A stretch of 64,000 bases of DNA from Budorcas taxicolor (GCF_023091745.1 NC_068920.1:121552622-121616621), one strand, 5' to 3'. Positions 23,276 to 34,876 are shown, numbered from the stretch's first letter. Numbers and translations are program-made. The notes: generated by a model not told the origin, from the sequence alone.

Positions 23276-26200
23276 CAAGAAATAGTAATAGTAGAAAGCA
23301 CAAATGTAAAAATGTGACCATGGTTAAAAGAGATGACCCTGACTGTGGCCACTGTGTATCATTTTGAGATTGTATTATTGGAACCAGGGGATACCGGTTG
23401 GGCTTGGTGGTTGAGTGAATATAGGCTTTTGCTTTTAGAGAATGGATATTTCCACCATCAATAATCTTGAGACATGGTTAATCCCCATGTAGGGAAAAAA
23501 CTGATACTACATACTGTGGAAGGAGGGGCTTCCATGTGTCTCTGGATTAAGGATCCATTTGTCCCTGGATTAAGGATCCATTTGTCCCTAGACGTTGAAA
23601 TATGAAGAGCAGGTTTGTGCAGGTGGTCAGCTATTTTCAGGACAGTAGCATCATTAAGCTTCTGGTTTTGTCAGGAATGGCAATATAGACAACAGCAGCT
23701 CAGAGAAGAAAATAATCAGCATTTGAGGTCTTGGGGTAAGGCACCCCTAGCCTGGAAAAGCCTTGTATCTACTTCTTAGCCACACTGAAAAGTGGGGAGT
23801 ATTATCAGGATGTTCTCTTTGGGCCAAAGGGAAAAGTTTCTTTTTCCCAAAGATAAAGTGGAGGCAACAGTGGGCCTTGGTGGGGAGAACTAAGTCCATG
23901 ACAGAAGAACATTCCTGAAGGTCAAAGCAGCAAGGAGAAGGCCAGAGGGGACACACGGAAAGCTCTATTTCAGAGAGCCAACAAAGGCAGTACAAAGTTT
24001 CAGATATTGTTGAGGGCACTTTGAGAGAAGTGAATTTCCAGCACACAGGCCGGTAGAAGAGAATGCTGTCATAATTTTAGTATAAAATGAAAGGATACTT
24101 TCTATTGTAAGTCATAGACTGCAAAGTTGGGAATACCTTGGTTACAGAAATAGCTTCCAAAGGGTCAGGTAAACCCTATCTCTAGTGGACTGATAGCAGT
24201 TTACTTATGGAAAGTGAAATATATTCCTGAGGCCTGATACTGAAGAAACCAAGGTTCCCTTCCATAACACTCCCTTTGAACTTCTGCTTCAGTCAGAACA
24301 CAAGATTAAATGGGTATGGCAATATTCATAGATTTTGTTTTCATTGAGGTTCTGCAATTCATTTTTCCCTGCACTAGAGACAGGAATAGTTCTTGAAGCT
24401 TTCACAGGGCTGATGTGATGCCTGATTCCTATTTTGGTTTAAAGGAACTTAGAATCTCATTAGTGGCCAAACCAACTCTCATTAGTCATATGAACCTTGC
24501 ACGTTTACTAAGAACTTGCCCTCTGCTCTGGCAAGAAGTAAGGGCACTATGTGCCAGCTAAAAGCACATCACCTGACAAACTCTAATATAACATGAAGCC
24601 TGGACTCAGTTTACATAAGCAGTATACCCAGGTATCATCTAAAAATATTGTTATGAGTTATTAGCTTGGATCAGATACATTTCTCAAGATTTTTTAAATG
24701 TATGAAGAGTAGCTTCATATATTAAGAGTTCTGTAAAAGTCCAAGAAGAGAAATTACTGAGAATAAATATCAACTCTCATGGGAAAAATAATTCCTCCTG
24801 TCCTTGGAAAACACTAATCGAACTTGAGGGGTCCAGCTAGCTTAGCATCTCAAGATGATAACCTGGGATAAAGAGAAATTGAGACATAAGGTTTTAACAT
24901 AAACTTTCCTATGAACCAGATCCTCCTGAATATGGTTAGAGTCTGAAATGTCAGGCTTTCTCCTGTCCACTACCACCAATTATGTATGACTGGGTTCAAA
25001 TATTCTACGTCAGCGACATTTTGTTTCTCCACAGGCATAAACATTCATCTCTTCCCAGGAGCTTGTGAGCCCTCCTCAAGGAGTTTTTTGCCATGTGAGG
25101 GAGGGAGACCCCACGTAGTCTGATGTACCTAATCTGTTCCTGTGACATCTGATGGAAGAGTGCATCTGCACGGCTGCCTTGCCTCCCTGTACTCTTTTGA
25201 CCTTTCTGTTTACACTTGAAGTTATCTCCAAGAGCATGTGACTCAAGCAGCACAGGACCAGGGATCAGGGCTGAAATATTATAGACACAGTGGATTAGCA
25301 GCCAAGGAGCAGTTCCTCTGACTTGGGCTATGCAGTGTTCTGAGGTTTCATTTTCTGGCAACCACGTCACTCAGACTGTAATGGCTTTGTAATTCTGAGG
25401 AGTAATTCTGAACTACAACATGGCAAGATCACTGATGGATGAGCTCATTTTCTGGGTGTACTATTTGGGCACATTATGTCAACTATATTAACTTGAATAA
25501 AACCTGCAAGGAAGAGGAGGGTTTTTGTTTCTAATTTAGTTCATGTTAACTCTGTTAAGGTTGTGATTCCACTGCTCATCCTGACTAGCATGCGGTTACA
25601 GGGATGGCAAAGGGTTTCTTGTATCAAGAGGTCAGACATCCAAACACTGCCTTTTTCTTGGCACTGCAGGATAGGTGTTGGCTGTCTACCATTCAGTATC
25701 TACTATATCTTTAGTATCAATGTCACAAAAGGAAATGTCTATGGGGACAGTCAAAAAACTGAACACAGGCATAGGCTTTCAAGAGTCCAGTCTATTTCTA
25801 CAACAGGCAAGTTAGATTAGTCTTGATACCAATTTGCCCACAGCAGAGTAGCTTTTAGGAAAATAGGCAGATGTCTTCTTATGTGAAAACTAAATGGTAA
25901 TTAATTTTAGTCAAACATTCAAAGTATGGGTCCTTATGCTGAAAGGGCACAAACCTGACTTCTGGCAACTTTAAACTGTTTTTCAGATTTTTTTTTTCTC
26001 AGAACAGACCTCATCAGAATTGGCTTCTTCCCTTAAAGCAATTCTCTTAATTGACTTTGCGGTTAATTATAGTACAAATGCGGCCAAAGGGCAATAGATC
26101 TGCACTGATGGAAGAATTTCAAGGAATTCACGTGGCAGAAACTTACGTGGATTGTTGCGTTAGTTCTGTCTGTCCAGGAGCAGAGGTCAGTTGGCTAAAA

Positions 26201-26330
26201 CACCTTTGCTGTCAATAACTTTATGCCCTTTGGTTCTTCAGAAAATTCTCCTTAGAGGCTCACAGGGATGTGCTCTTCCTGCTAAGATAATGTTCATTGC
26301 ATTAATGCCATGGGTTTTCCCCTTCAGAAG
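23276..26330. other. 3 kb anonymous segment without ruminant TEs
   Basis: The longest part of the window with no recognisable BovB, L1, Bov-tA, Bov-A2 or CHR insertion. Open frames (23747-24046 minus, 25005-25370 minus, 25563-25820 plus) have no recognisable domains, no splice-supported context and no codon signature that I can defend. Degenerate old elements may be present but I cannot identify them. Confidence 0.4.
23542..23587. repeat. 23-bp tandem duplication
   Basis: Two perfect copies of a 23-bp unit beginning ctggattaaggatccattt occupy 23542-23564 and 23565-23587, followed by a partial third start (ctagacg). Confidence 0.95.
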
Positions 26331-26553
26331 TAAATTTAGGAAAACAGTTTATCAATTTCTTAAAAGGTTAAACAGAATTTATTTTATAACCCAGTAGTTC
26401 CATCACAGGTATATAACCAAAAGAACTGAAACAGGTACTCAAACAAATACTTGTATATGAATTTCATAGCAGCATTATTCACAATAATCAACAGGGGGAA
26501 ACAACCCATCAATAGATGAATGGATAAACAAATTATGGTATACACATATAACA

Positions 26554-26670
26554 GATGGAGGAGGGCATGGCAACCCACTCCATCCTCATGGACAGAGGAG
26601 TCTGATGGGCTACAGTCCATGGGGTTACAAAGAGTTGGACATAACTAAAGCAACTTAGTATGTACACAGG
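26554..26670 (+). mobile_element. Bov-A-type SINE monomer
   Basis: Body gggcatggcaacccactcc, gtccatggggttacaaagag and ggacataactaaagcaactt. Perfect 11-bp TSDs cacatataaca lie at 26543-26553 and 26671-26681 inside the L1M. Confidence 0.9.
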
Positions 26671-26797
26671 CACATATAACAAAATATTATTCAGTCATTA
26701 AAAAAGGAATGAGGTGCTGATAATGGTACAATGTGGACGAACCTTGAAAACACTGTGTCTAGTGAAAGAAGTCAGATACAAAAGCAACATGCTATAG

Positions 26798-27405
26798 GCT
26801 ATGATTTTTCCAGTAGTCATGTATAGATGTGAGAGTTGGACTGTGAAGAAAGCTGAGTGCCGAAGAATTGATGCTTTTGAACTGTGGTGTTGGAGAAGAC
26901 TCTTGAGAGTCACTTGGACTGCAAGGAGGTCCAACCAGTCCATTCTAAAGGAGATCAGTCCTGGGTGTTATTTGTTTTTTGTTTTTTTTTTTTTTAATTT
27001 ATTTTTATTTTTATTTATTTATTTATTTTATTATAGTTTTTTATTTTTTTAATTTTAAAATTTTTAATTCTTACATGTGTTCCCAAACATGAACCCCCCT
27101 CCCACCTCCCTCCCCATAACATCTCTGGGTGTTATTTGTAAGGAATGATGCTAAAGCTGAAACTCCAGTACTTTGGCCACCTCATGTGAAGAGTTGACTC
27201 ACTGGAAAAGACTCTGATGCTGGGAGGGATGGAGGGCAGGAGGAGAAGGGGATGACAGAGGATGAGATGGCTGGATGGCATCACCAACTTGATGGACCTG
27301 AGTTTGAGTGAACTTCGGGGGTTGGTGATGGACAGGGAGGCCTGGAGTGCTGCGATTCATGGGGTCGCAAGGAGTTGGACATGACTGAGCGACTGAACTG
27401 AACTG
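26798..27405 (+). mobile_element. BovB 3' fragment
   Basis: Starts ggctatgatttttccagtag, corresponding to the AMVFPVVMYGCES region of ORF2, and ends in the BovB tail gagcgactgaactgaactga. A minus-strand L1 end is inserted at 26976-27124. Confidence 0.9.
26976..27124 (-). mobile_element. L1 3' end, extreme 5' truncation
   Basis: About 149 bp of antisense ruminant L1 3' UTR: a T-rich tract, then acatgtgttcccaaacatga and a cctcccacctccctcccc block, the reverse complement of the 3' UTR of the young L1 at about 17800-17890. Perfect 15-bp TSDs ctgggtgttatttgt at 26961-26975 and 27125-27139. Confidence 0.95.
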
Positions 27406-27489
27406 ATATGATTTACAGAATAGGTAAATTTATAAGACAAAAAACAGACTGATGGTTACCAAAATCTGGAGGGAGGGAGGTATGGGATT

Positions 27490-27974
27490 GTCTTTTTTGT
27501 TTTGACTTGTGCTGGGTCTTCGTTGCTCTCCACAGACTTTCTCTAGTTGCAGCAAGCAGGGGCCACTCTTTGTGGCAGGGTGTGGGCTTCCCATTGCAGT
27601 GGCTTCTCTTTGGCACTGGTGGTTAAGAACCTGCCTGCCAGTGCAGGAGACGTAAGAGGCATGGGTTCAATACTTGGGTTGGAAAAATTCCCTGGAGTAG
27701 GAAATGGCAACCCACTCCAGTTTTCTTGCCTGGAGAATTCCGTGAACAGAGGAGTCTGGCAGGTTACAGTCCATAGGGTTGCAAAGAGTCAGACATGACT
27801 GAAGTGACTTACCACGTACATACTCTTGTGGAGCACAGGCTTTAGGAGTGTGGGCTTCAGTAGTTGTGACTCATGGGCTGAGCTGCTCAGCATCGCCATA
27901 CGATCTTCCCAGACTAATCTGTTCCCTATATTGAAAGGCAGATTCCTATCCACTGTGCCACTAAGGAAGTCCAA
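27490..27974 (-). mobile_element. CHR SINE (cetartiodactyl), split
   Basis: Antisense CHR: tgacttgtgctgggtcttcg, agttgcagcaagcaggggcc, ggagcacaggctttaggag, and the tRNA-like head end accactgtgccactaagga-agtcc. TSD tatgggatt at 27481-27489 and 27975-27983 in the L1M. A Bov-tA is inserted at 27611. Confidence 0.85.
27611..27820 (+). mobile_element. Bov-tA SINE
   Basis: Head tggcactggtggttaagaac, body gcaacccactccagttttct and tail gcaaagagtcagacatgact. It is inserted between gcttctctt and gtggagcac of the CHR SINE, leaving a short imperfect TSD (ctctt / actctt). Confidence 0.88.
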
Positions 27975-28130
27975 TATGGGATTTCTTAATGGGGCAATGA
28001 AAATATTGTAGAACTTGGCATAGATGCTAGTTATACAATATTGTGAATGTACTAAATGCCACTAGATTCTTCACTATAAAATGGCTAATTTTATGTTATG
28101 AGATTTCACCTTAATAAAAATTCAGTTATC

Positions 28131-29484
28131 TGTATTATGTGGTGTACAACTCAGAATATCCTTCGATCCAAGGCAACAGGACTATAAGTCATAGGTAGTG
28201 AAACAAGTGTTTGGACCAGTTACTAACAATGAGAATCTACTTAAGCCACCTGTAATGTGCCAGATTCATAAAGAGGAGCCTGAGAGTTCACCAAGGAGAG
28301 AAATGATACCTAGTCCTCATGATTGTTGGCAGCTACTTCAAAATAGAAGAGGCATTCATCTTTCTGACAGCAAGGGCACTTGAGATTCCATTTTTTTCAA
28401 GCTTTACAAAAATGTGTTTTCAATTGAAAACTGATACTCTGCTTTTTATGAAAAAAAATATTGCAATTGGTGATGTGCAGAAGAAAAATGACCTATTTCT
28501 ACTTGTACATTCCACTGCATTTAAATTCTTAGTGCAAAGATAAAGCCAAGAATTCTCTGCTTCTCAGGGTCAGAGGTGTCAGAATTGCCATTCACCGTAA
28601 AATCAGAGGGGCAGCAATAGTAATTAAGGCTTTAGGAAACAGACCAGTGAGGACTCGGGGTAGGGAGGTGGGTGAAGAAGACAATGATATAGGGATTTAG
28701 TATTTAAGGGATAGAATCACATTGAATGGTGATTATCTGTCCTCTCTTTCAAAGGAAAGAGGAAATAAGGAAATATACAGATAGGCTTCTATTCAGCATT
28801 AATGTGTTCTCGCTGCAAGGATTAAAAGAGCCTGAAATGAGGCGCCAAGGAGGGCTACCACATTTCTTTAGGAGGTATTTAAACTCTGGGAAATTGATGG
28901 ACGTGATGAGTTCTGAAGTGAGTTCACTTCTCTGACTCTAGGAAAGCTGTCACAGGTCAGAATCTTTTTTCTCTTTAGAAAAGGCATCTACCTGTCTGAT
29001 GTCTTAATAGACCTCCCTACCTGTATGTAACAATTCCTTCATGATTATTTTCTTGTCCTAATCTTAGTGAGGATAAGGAACAAAGACATTATTCAAACTA
29101 TAATCTTTCAAACAGTTGAAGCGGACTGCAATAAGCTCATCCCCAACTCAGATAAGTTTTGCATTCTTTGGGTAAAAGAAAACTAGTTCTTAACTTGACC
29201 ATCTGTGGCATTCTTATCATTATTCTAAACCTTTTTATTGTAGTCCAAATCACCTTTATGATTGGGCAGCCTAACTTTAGAAAAGAAGTGTTTAAGTGCC
29301 ATCTGAATAAATAGGCAAACAAACCCAGAATGTATTTGAGTTGTTCACTTATTTTGTTCCTAGGATAGTGGTTACTGTCCTATGGACCACAGAAATGCCT
29401 TTGTTAGGGAGAAGATGGAGCATGTGGTAAAGGGCCAAGGGGAGGCCAGGGAACAAGGAGGAGGAGCCATTGACACACTGCCCC
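28131..29484. other. anonymous sequence
   Basis: About 1.35 kb with no recognised gene or repeat. Short frames at 28198-28383, 28319-28543 and 28726-28935 have no recognisable motifs. Confidence 0.45.
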
Positions 29485-29535
29485 AATACAGTATTGTAAA
29501 GTAAAATAAAGTAAAATTTAAAAAAAGAAAATAAT
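29485..29535 (+). mobile_element. minute L1 3' end
   Basis: About 50 bp reading aatacagtattgtaaagtaa and an A-rich tail match the terminal L1 sequence at 38163-38182 and 59412-59435. This is an extremely truncated L1 or a similar priming scar. Confidence 0.6.
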
Positions 29536-31066
29536 AACTGGCTCTGCAGGTAACAATTCCTCAAATTAAATATTAAGAACTCATCTGGCCATGCCTTATT
29601 CTTTTCCTACTTTTACGTGTTACAAGGCCAAAGGCAAAGAAACAACAGACCCAGAGCCAATGAGTGGTAGAACTGAAGTTAGAATCCAGGAGAACTTTAC
29701 TGCCAATCTAGTGCTCAGTCCACTAAACTAGGGAGGCTGCCCAAATATGCAAGCCCAGTTAACATAATAAATATATTGTGATGATGTTCACACAAGCACT
29801 GTGCAAAAAATGTCCTGTAATCTCATTCTGGTAGTAATTTGATATTTAGATCAAATTGACATCTCCACACTTCTTTAAGCATGAAATATGTTATAAAGAC
29901 TTATTGTTGCTTCATAAAACAATAATACAAGCAAGACCATAAACTTAAACATTTGAATAACAAGTAATTCTCACGACACTCATTTATTACTTTTATGGGT
30001 TTGTATGGCACAGAGGTTATGGTGGTGATTTACCAAGTCTGAAGTCTCTGAATACCTCTTTGGTGGCGGAAAGTGTCAGCCTGTAGATCAGTCAAAATCA
30101 CATGATACACTCGGTTGTAAAATTCTAGTGTTAGAGCCTCAGGTCAAAGGCTAGACTTGCTCCTATACTTTTCACTTTTCACCTTCCAGGAGAATTACAG
30201 TGCGTCGTACTTTGGAGCTGCTAACAAAATTCTCAGCTAGATCTGAGTCATTTGGAAAACAGGAAACAAAGCATGATGAAATTTATTTTCAAACGGAAAA
30301 TTGTAATTGGCTCATTTTGAAGGGAGAAAGAAAGAACATACTCATCAAGAGAGTAGAAGATAAATTATGAAAAATGAAATGGAGAATTTGGACAAGAAAT
30401 AAGATGGGTTTACCTCAAAGCATATCTGAAATACCATTTTTAAAAATAGAATATTATAAACACTCAGAACCAGTCCTTCGGAGTGAAAAGGAACTTCTAG
30501 ACAAAAGGCAGCCAAGGAATACAGAGGCTCTGGCACACACTTGTTTTCTGTCACCATGGAGGAATATAGCTCCATGTTGATACTGGGGTTATAAATGTTT
30601 ATAAGCATAGTTCTTGGTAGGCAGTAGTTTCCAGTTTCACACAAGCCATTTGGAGGACCCTTGGGAGGTCACTGGGTCATATCCTTATGCAACAAGGACT
30701 TCACCTACCGAAACACTAAGGGTGAGTCCTAACAGTACCAAGACTGGGCATTGAGGGAACAAGCCATGCCAAGCACAGAGGGTGGCAATCTGGATGGGCT
30801 TCACAGTCATTAGAAGTCATTCAAACAAGAGGATGCCAAGAGTGATCCTAGACGTTAAACCAAGATGAGGAACCAGATGTCAGAGCCAAGAGCAGAGCTT
30901 AAGTCCAGTGGCAATATTCAATTACTGGGGGCTGAGACAGTGACCTTTCCAGGCTGTTCATGGGGTTCTCAAGGCAAGAATATTGAAGAAGTTTGTCACT
31001 CCCTCCTCCAGTGGATCATGTTTTTTCAGAACTCTTCACCATAACCCATCCATTTTGGGTGGCCCT
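29536..31066. other. anonymous sequence with MIR-like patch
   Basis: 29640-29745 (agagccaatgagtggtagaa ... ctcagtccactaaactagg) resembles a diverged antisense MIR or MIR3 end. The rest is unrecognised. Confidence 0.4.
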
Positions 31067-31080
31067 AAAGGCATGGCTCA

Positions 31081-31353
31081 TTGGAGAAGGCAATGGCAAC
31101 CCCACTCCAATACTCTTGCCTGGAAAATCCCATGGACAGAGGAGCCTGGGGGGCAGCAGTCCATGGGGTCACTAGGAGACAGACACGACTGAGCGACTTC
31201 ACTTTTTACTTTCATGCATCGGAGAAGGAGGTGGCAACCCACTCCAGTGTTCTTGCCTGGAGAATCCCAGGGACGGGGGAGCCTGATGGGGCTGCTGTCT
31301 ATGGGGTCGCACAGAGTCAGACACGACTGAACTGACTTAGCAGTAGCAGCAGC
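31081..31353 (+). mobile_element. Bov-A2 SINE, dimeric, with TSD
   Basis: Two Bov-A monomers with linker ttcactttttactttcatg and AGC-type tail (agcagtagcagcagc). Perfect 14-bp TSDs aaaggcatggctca at 31067-31080 and 31354-31367. Confidence 0.95.
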
Positions 31354-31542
31354 AAAGGCATGGCTCATAGTTTCACTGAGTTAGACAAGGCCATGGTCCA
31401 TGTGATCAATTTGTTTAGTTTTCTGAGACTGTGGTTTTTATTCTGCCTGCTCTTTGATGGATAAGGATAAGAAGCTTATGGAAGCTTCCTGATGGGAGAG
31501 ACTAACTGAGGGGGAAACTGGGTCTTGTTCTGATGGCAGGCA

Positions 31543-33196
31543 ATAAAGGACAGAAATGGTATGGACTTAACAGAAGCAGAAGATATTAAGAAGAGGTGGC
31601 AAGAATACACAGAAGAACTATACAAAAAAGATCTTCATGACCCAGATAATCATGATGGTATGATCACTCACCTAGAGCGAGGCATCCTGGAATGTGAAGT
31701 CAAGCAGGCCTTAGAAAGCATCACTACAAACAAAGTTAGTGGGGGTGATGGAATTCCAGTTGAGCTATTTCAAATCCTGAAAGATGATGCTGTGAAAGTG
31801 TTGCACTTAATATGCCAGCACATTTGGAAAACTCACCAGTGACCACAGGACTGAAAAAAGTCAGTTTTCATTCCAATCCAAAGAAAGGCAATGCCAAAGA
31901 ATGCACAAACTACCGTACAGTTACACTCATCTCACATGCTAGCAAAATAATGTTCAAAATTCTCCAAGCCAGGCTTTGACAGTACATGAACCATGAACTT
32001 CCAGATGCCCAAGAAGGATTTAGAAAAGGCAGAGGAACCAGAGATCAAATTGCCAACATCTGCTGGATCATCAAAAAGGCAAGAGTGTTCCAGAAAAACA
32101 TCTACTTCTGCATTATTGATTATTCCACAGCCTTTGACTGAGTGGATTACAATAAACTGTGGAAATTTTTTTAAAAATGGCAATACCAGACTACCTGACC
32201 TGCTTCCTGAGAAATCTGTATTCAGGTCAAGAAGCAACAGTAAGACCTGGACATGGAACAACAGACTGGTTCCAAATTGGGAAAGGAATACATCAATGCT
32301 GTTTATTGTCACCCTGTTTATTTAACTTATATGCAGAGTACATCATGAGAAATGCTGGGCTGGAGGAAGCACAAGCTGGAATCAAGAATGCTGGGAGAAA
32401 TATCAATCACCTCAGATATACAGATGACACCATCCTTATGGCAGAAAGTGAAGAACTAAAGAGCCTCTTGATGAAAGTGAAAAAGGAGAGTGAAAAAGTT
32501 GGCTTAAAGCTCAACATTCAGAAAATGAAGATCACGGCATCTGGTCCCATCACTTCATGGGGAATAGATGGGGAAACAGTAGAAACAGTGTCAGACTTTA
32601 TTTTGGGGGGCTCCAAAATCACTGCAGATGGTGACTGCAGCCATGAAATTAAAAGACGCTTGCTCCTTGGGAGAAAAGCTATGACCAAGCTAGGCAGCAT
32701 ATTAAAAAGCAGAGACATTACTTTGCCAACAAAGGTCCATCTAAGCTCTGGTTTTTCCAGTAGTCATGTACGGATGTGACAATTGGACTATAAGGAAGGC
32801 TGAGTGCTGAAGAATTGATGGTTTTGAACTGTGGTATTGGAGAAGACTCTTGAGAGTCCCTTGGACTGCAAGGAGACCCAACCAGTTCATCCTAAAGGAA
32901 ATCAACCTTGAATATTCATTGAAAGGACTTATGTTGAAGCTGAAACCCCAATACTTTGGCCACCTGATGCGAAGAGCTGACTCATTTGAAAAGACCCTGA
33001 TGCTGGGAAAGATTGAGGGCAGGAGGAGAAGGGGATGACAGAGGATGAGATGGTTGGATGGCATCACTGACTCGATGGACATGGGTTTGGGTGGACTCCA
33101 GGAGTTGGTGTTGGACAGGGTGGCCTGGTGTGCTGCAGTTCATGGGGTTGCAAAGAGTCAGACATGACTGAGTGACTGAAGTGAACTGAACTGACT
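31543..33196 (+). mobile_element. BovB LINE, 5'-truncated, YADD mutated
   Basis: Begins at IKDRNGMDLTEAED-like codons and runs to the BovB tail (gtgactgaagtgaactgaac). The RT motif reads YTDD in place of YADD (agatatacagatgacacc, about 32414-32431), with adjacent ILMAES. Stops lie near 31840-31990 and 32137. The 206-codon frame at 32159-32779 spans the palm to the thumb region. Confidence 0.92.
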
Positions 33197-33524
33197 TCTA
33201 TTACCACCATCTACCTCTGCAAGTGCCTAATGCACACACACTCAACAGCCTAAAACAAGGGCTCCTAGGGTGGCCAATTGGGCATTACTATCTGAGGACT
33301 GAGTATGAATATGCTGGAGCTCAATCTGTTTCTGGGTTTTTCTGCAAAAGTGGCAGAAAAATGGGATTAATAAATTAATAAATGGGATTTGTTTAAAGCA
33401 TTGAATTTTTCAAAACATGGGGTACAAAAGTAAAAAAGAGTTTTCAGAATTTGGTTGATGAAAAAGTAATTGCTGTTTTGGACTACGAGTTTTAAATCAT
33501 TATAATTAGACTCAAACATTTTTA

Positions 33525-34695
33525 TTAATCAAAAAATGAGCCAATACAATCAACACATTTTTGCCAAAGAGAAACAAGTTTGTTTGTCCCTCAGCATAAA
33601 AATTCATGCTCTGGAATTCAACAAACTCTTAGCATTTTCTCCCTCCTACTGGTTGTGGAAGAGTTTTCCCTGCAAGATGCTTGAAGAAGTGGTAGTCAGT
33701 TAGTGAGAGGTCGGTAGAATATGGCGGATGAAGTGAAACTTTGTAGCCCAGTTCATTCAACTTTTTAAAAAGTATTTATTTATTTATTTGGCTGTGTGTG
33801 GTCTTAGTTGCAGCATGTGGATTTAGTTGCCCCACAACATGTGGGATCTTAGTTCCCTGACTAGGGATTGAACCTGCACTCTTGGCATTGCAAGGTCGAT
33901 TCTTAACCACTGGACCAGTGGAGAAGGCCCTCCTTCAACTTTTGAAGCATTGGTTGTGTGACCTGTAGTAGGACATTGTCATGGAGAAGAACTGGGCCCT
34001 TTCTGTTGACCAATGCTGGTGGCAAATGTTGCAGTTTTCAGTGTATCTCATCAGTTTGCTGAGCATACATCTCAGATGTAATGATTTCCCTGGGATTTAG
34101 AAAGTTGCAGTGGATCAGACAGGCGGCAGACCACCAAACCATGACCATGACCTTTAAGTTTGTCTTTGGTAAGTGCTTTGATGCTTCTTCTTGGTCCAGC
34201 CACTGAGCTGGTCATTGCTGGTTGTCATATACAGTCCACTTTTTGTCACACATCACAACCAATCGCAAAATGGATTGTTGTTGCACAGAATAAGAGAAGA
34301 CAACACTTCAAAACAACAATGTTTTTGATTTGTGGTTAGCTCATGAGGCACCCACTTTTCCAGTTTGTTTCAAATGCCAAACAACTGTAGAATGTTAACA
34401 TTGGTCAACATTGAGTTCTTCGGCAACTCCTCGTGTAGTTTTAAGAGGATCAGCTTTGATAATTGCTCTCAATTGGTCATCGTCAGCTTTTGATGGCTGG
34501 GCACTATGCTTCTTATCTTCAAGGCTCTCATCTCCTTTGCAGCAATTCTTGAACCACCACTGCACTATATGCTTGTTAGCAGTTCTTGGGCCAAATGCAC
34601 TGTTTAAGCTGAAAGTTGGTCTCCGCTGCTTTGTGACCCATATTGAACTTGAATATTAAAAAAAGCACTCAAATTTGCTTTTTGTCTAACATATT
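33525..34695 (-). pseudogene. mariner transposase pseudogene (DD34D)
   Basis: Read on the minus strand: LDKKQI near 34690, a conserved MGHKAAET block from ATG 34639-34641, an HTH region (KSWRVPHEL-like WVPHEL about 34340) and the D,D,D catalytic triad. The triad is C-D-K-K-W with Asp codon 34245-34247, LL-H-D-N with Asp codon 33978-33980, and T-D-Y-H-F-F with Asp codon 33695-33697. It ends WQKCVDCIGSFFD and a stop at 33525-33527. The first and second Asp are in one frame. Taking away the CHR SINE and one TSD copy leaves exactly 34 residues between the second and third Asp, the mariner DD34D spacing. Internal stops (for example near 34580 and 34420) and at least one frameshift after the third Asp make it a pseudogene. 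The plus-strand frame 34411-34659 is its shadow. Confidence 0.9.
33766..33933 (-). mobile_element. CHR SINE fragment inside mariner
   Basis: Antisense CHR: ggctgtgtgtggtcttagtt, gttgccccacaacatgtggg, gattcttaaccactggacca. Perfect 10-bp TSDs ttcaactttt at 33756-33765 and 33934-33943 lie in transposase codons. Confidence 0.92.
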
Positions 34696-34876
34696 CTTTG
34701 TGTTCTTTATAGTCTAAAATAAATATAAACAGTAAGTAGTAAGTCATTAGCAAAAAAAAAAAGAAATGTACGTTAAAATGATGTATAACATAACTACATT
34801 AATTTAAGAATATATTCCAATATCAAATTGCAAAGTTCAACAATGCAAAACCACAATTGCTTTTGCGCCAACCTAA

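Larger units (their letters stand above)
26331..28130 (+). mobile_element. old L1M 3' region, multiply interrupted
   Basis: Three collinear pieces: about 26331-26797 (tagcagcattattcacaata, gatgaatggataaacaaatt), about 27406-27489 (atatgatttacagaatagg, ggagggagggaggtatggg) and about 27975-28130 (gggcaatgaaaatattgtag ... cttaataaaaattcag). Between them sit a Bov-A SINE, a BovB fragment (itself carrying an L1 end) and a CHR SINE (itself carrying a Bov-tA). It is the oldest layer of the nest. Confidence 0.75.
33450..34876 (-). mobile_element. mariner DNA transposon (Tc1/mariner), decayed
   Basis: Terminal inverted repeats are recognisable: right end acaattgcttttgcgccaac-ctaa (34852-34876) and left end ttggttgatgaaaaagtaat (33451-33470), consistent with a ttaggttgg-cgcaaaag-type TIR of the Hsmar1-related mariners. 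It encodes one transposase on the minus strand. A CHR SINE sits inside it at 33766-33933, so the mariner is the older of the two. Stops and frameshifts make it inactive. Confidence 0.9.

Noticed and set aside
22861..23285. Two overlapping ORFs as a secreted or zinc-binding protein
   Set aside because: They lie in an old dispersed repeat that has a second copy at 53215-53638.
25005..25370. 121-codon minus ORF as a hypothetical gene
   Set aside because: No recognisable domain, no splice or promoter context, and length compatible with chance in this composition.
23276..26330. Degenerate endogenous retrovirus
   Set aside because: I looked for LTR pairs, primer-binding-site and RT motifs by eye and found none that I can support.
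34411..34659. 82-codon plus ORF
   Set aside because: Antisense shadow of the mariner transposase.
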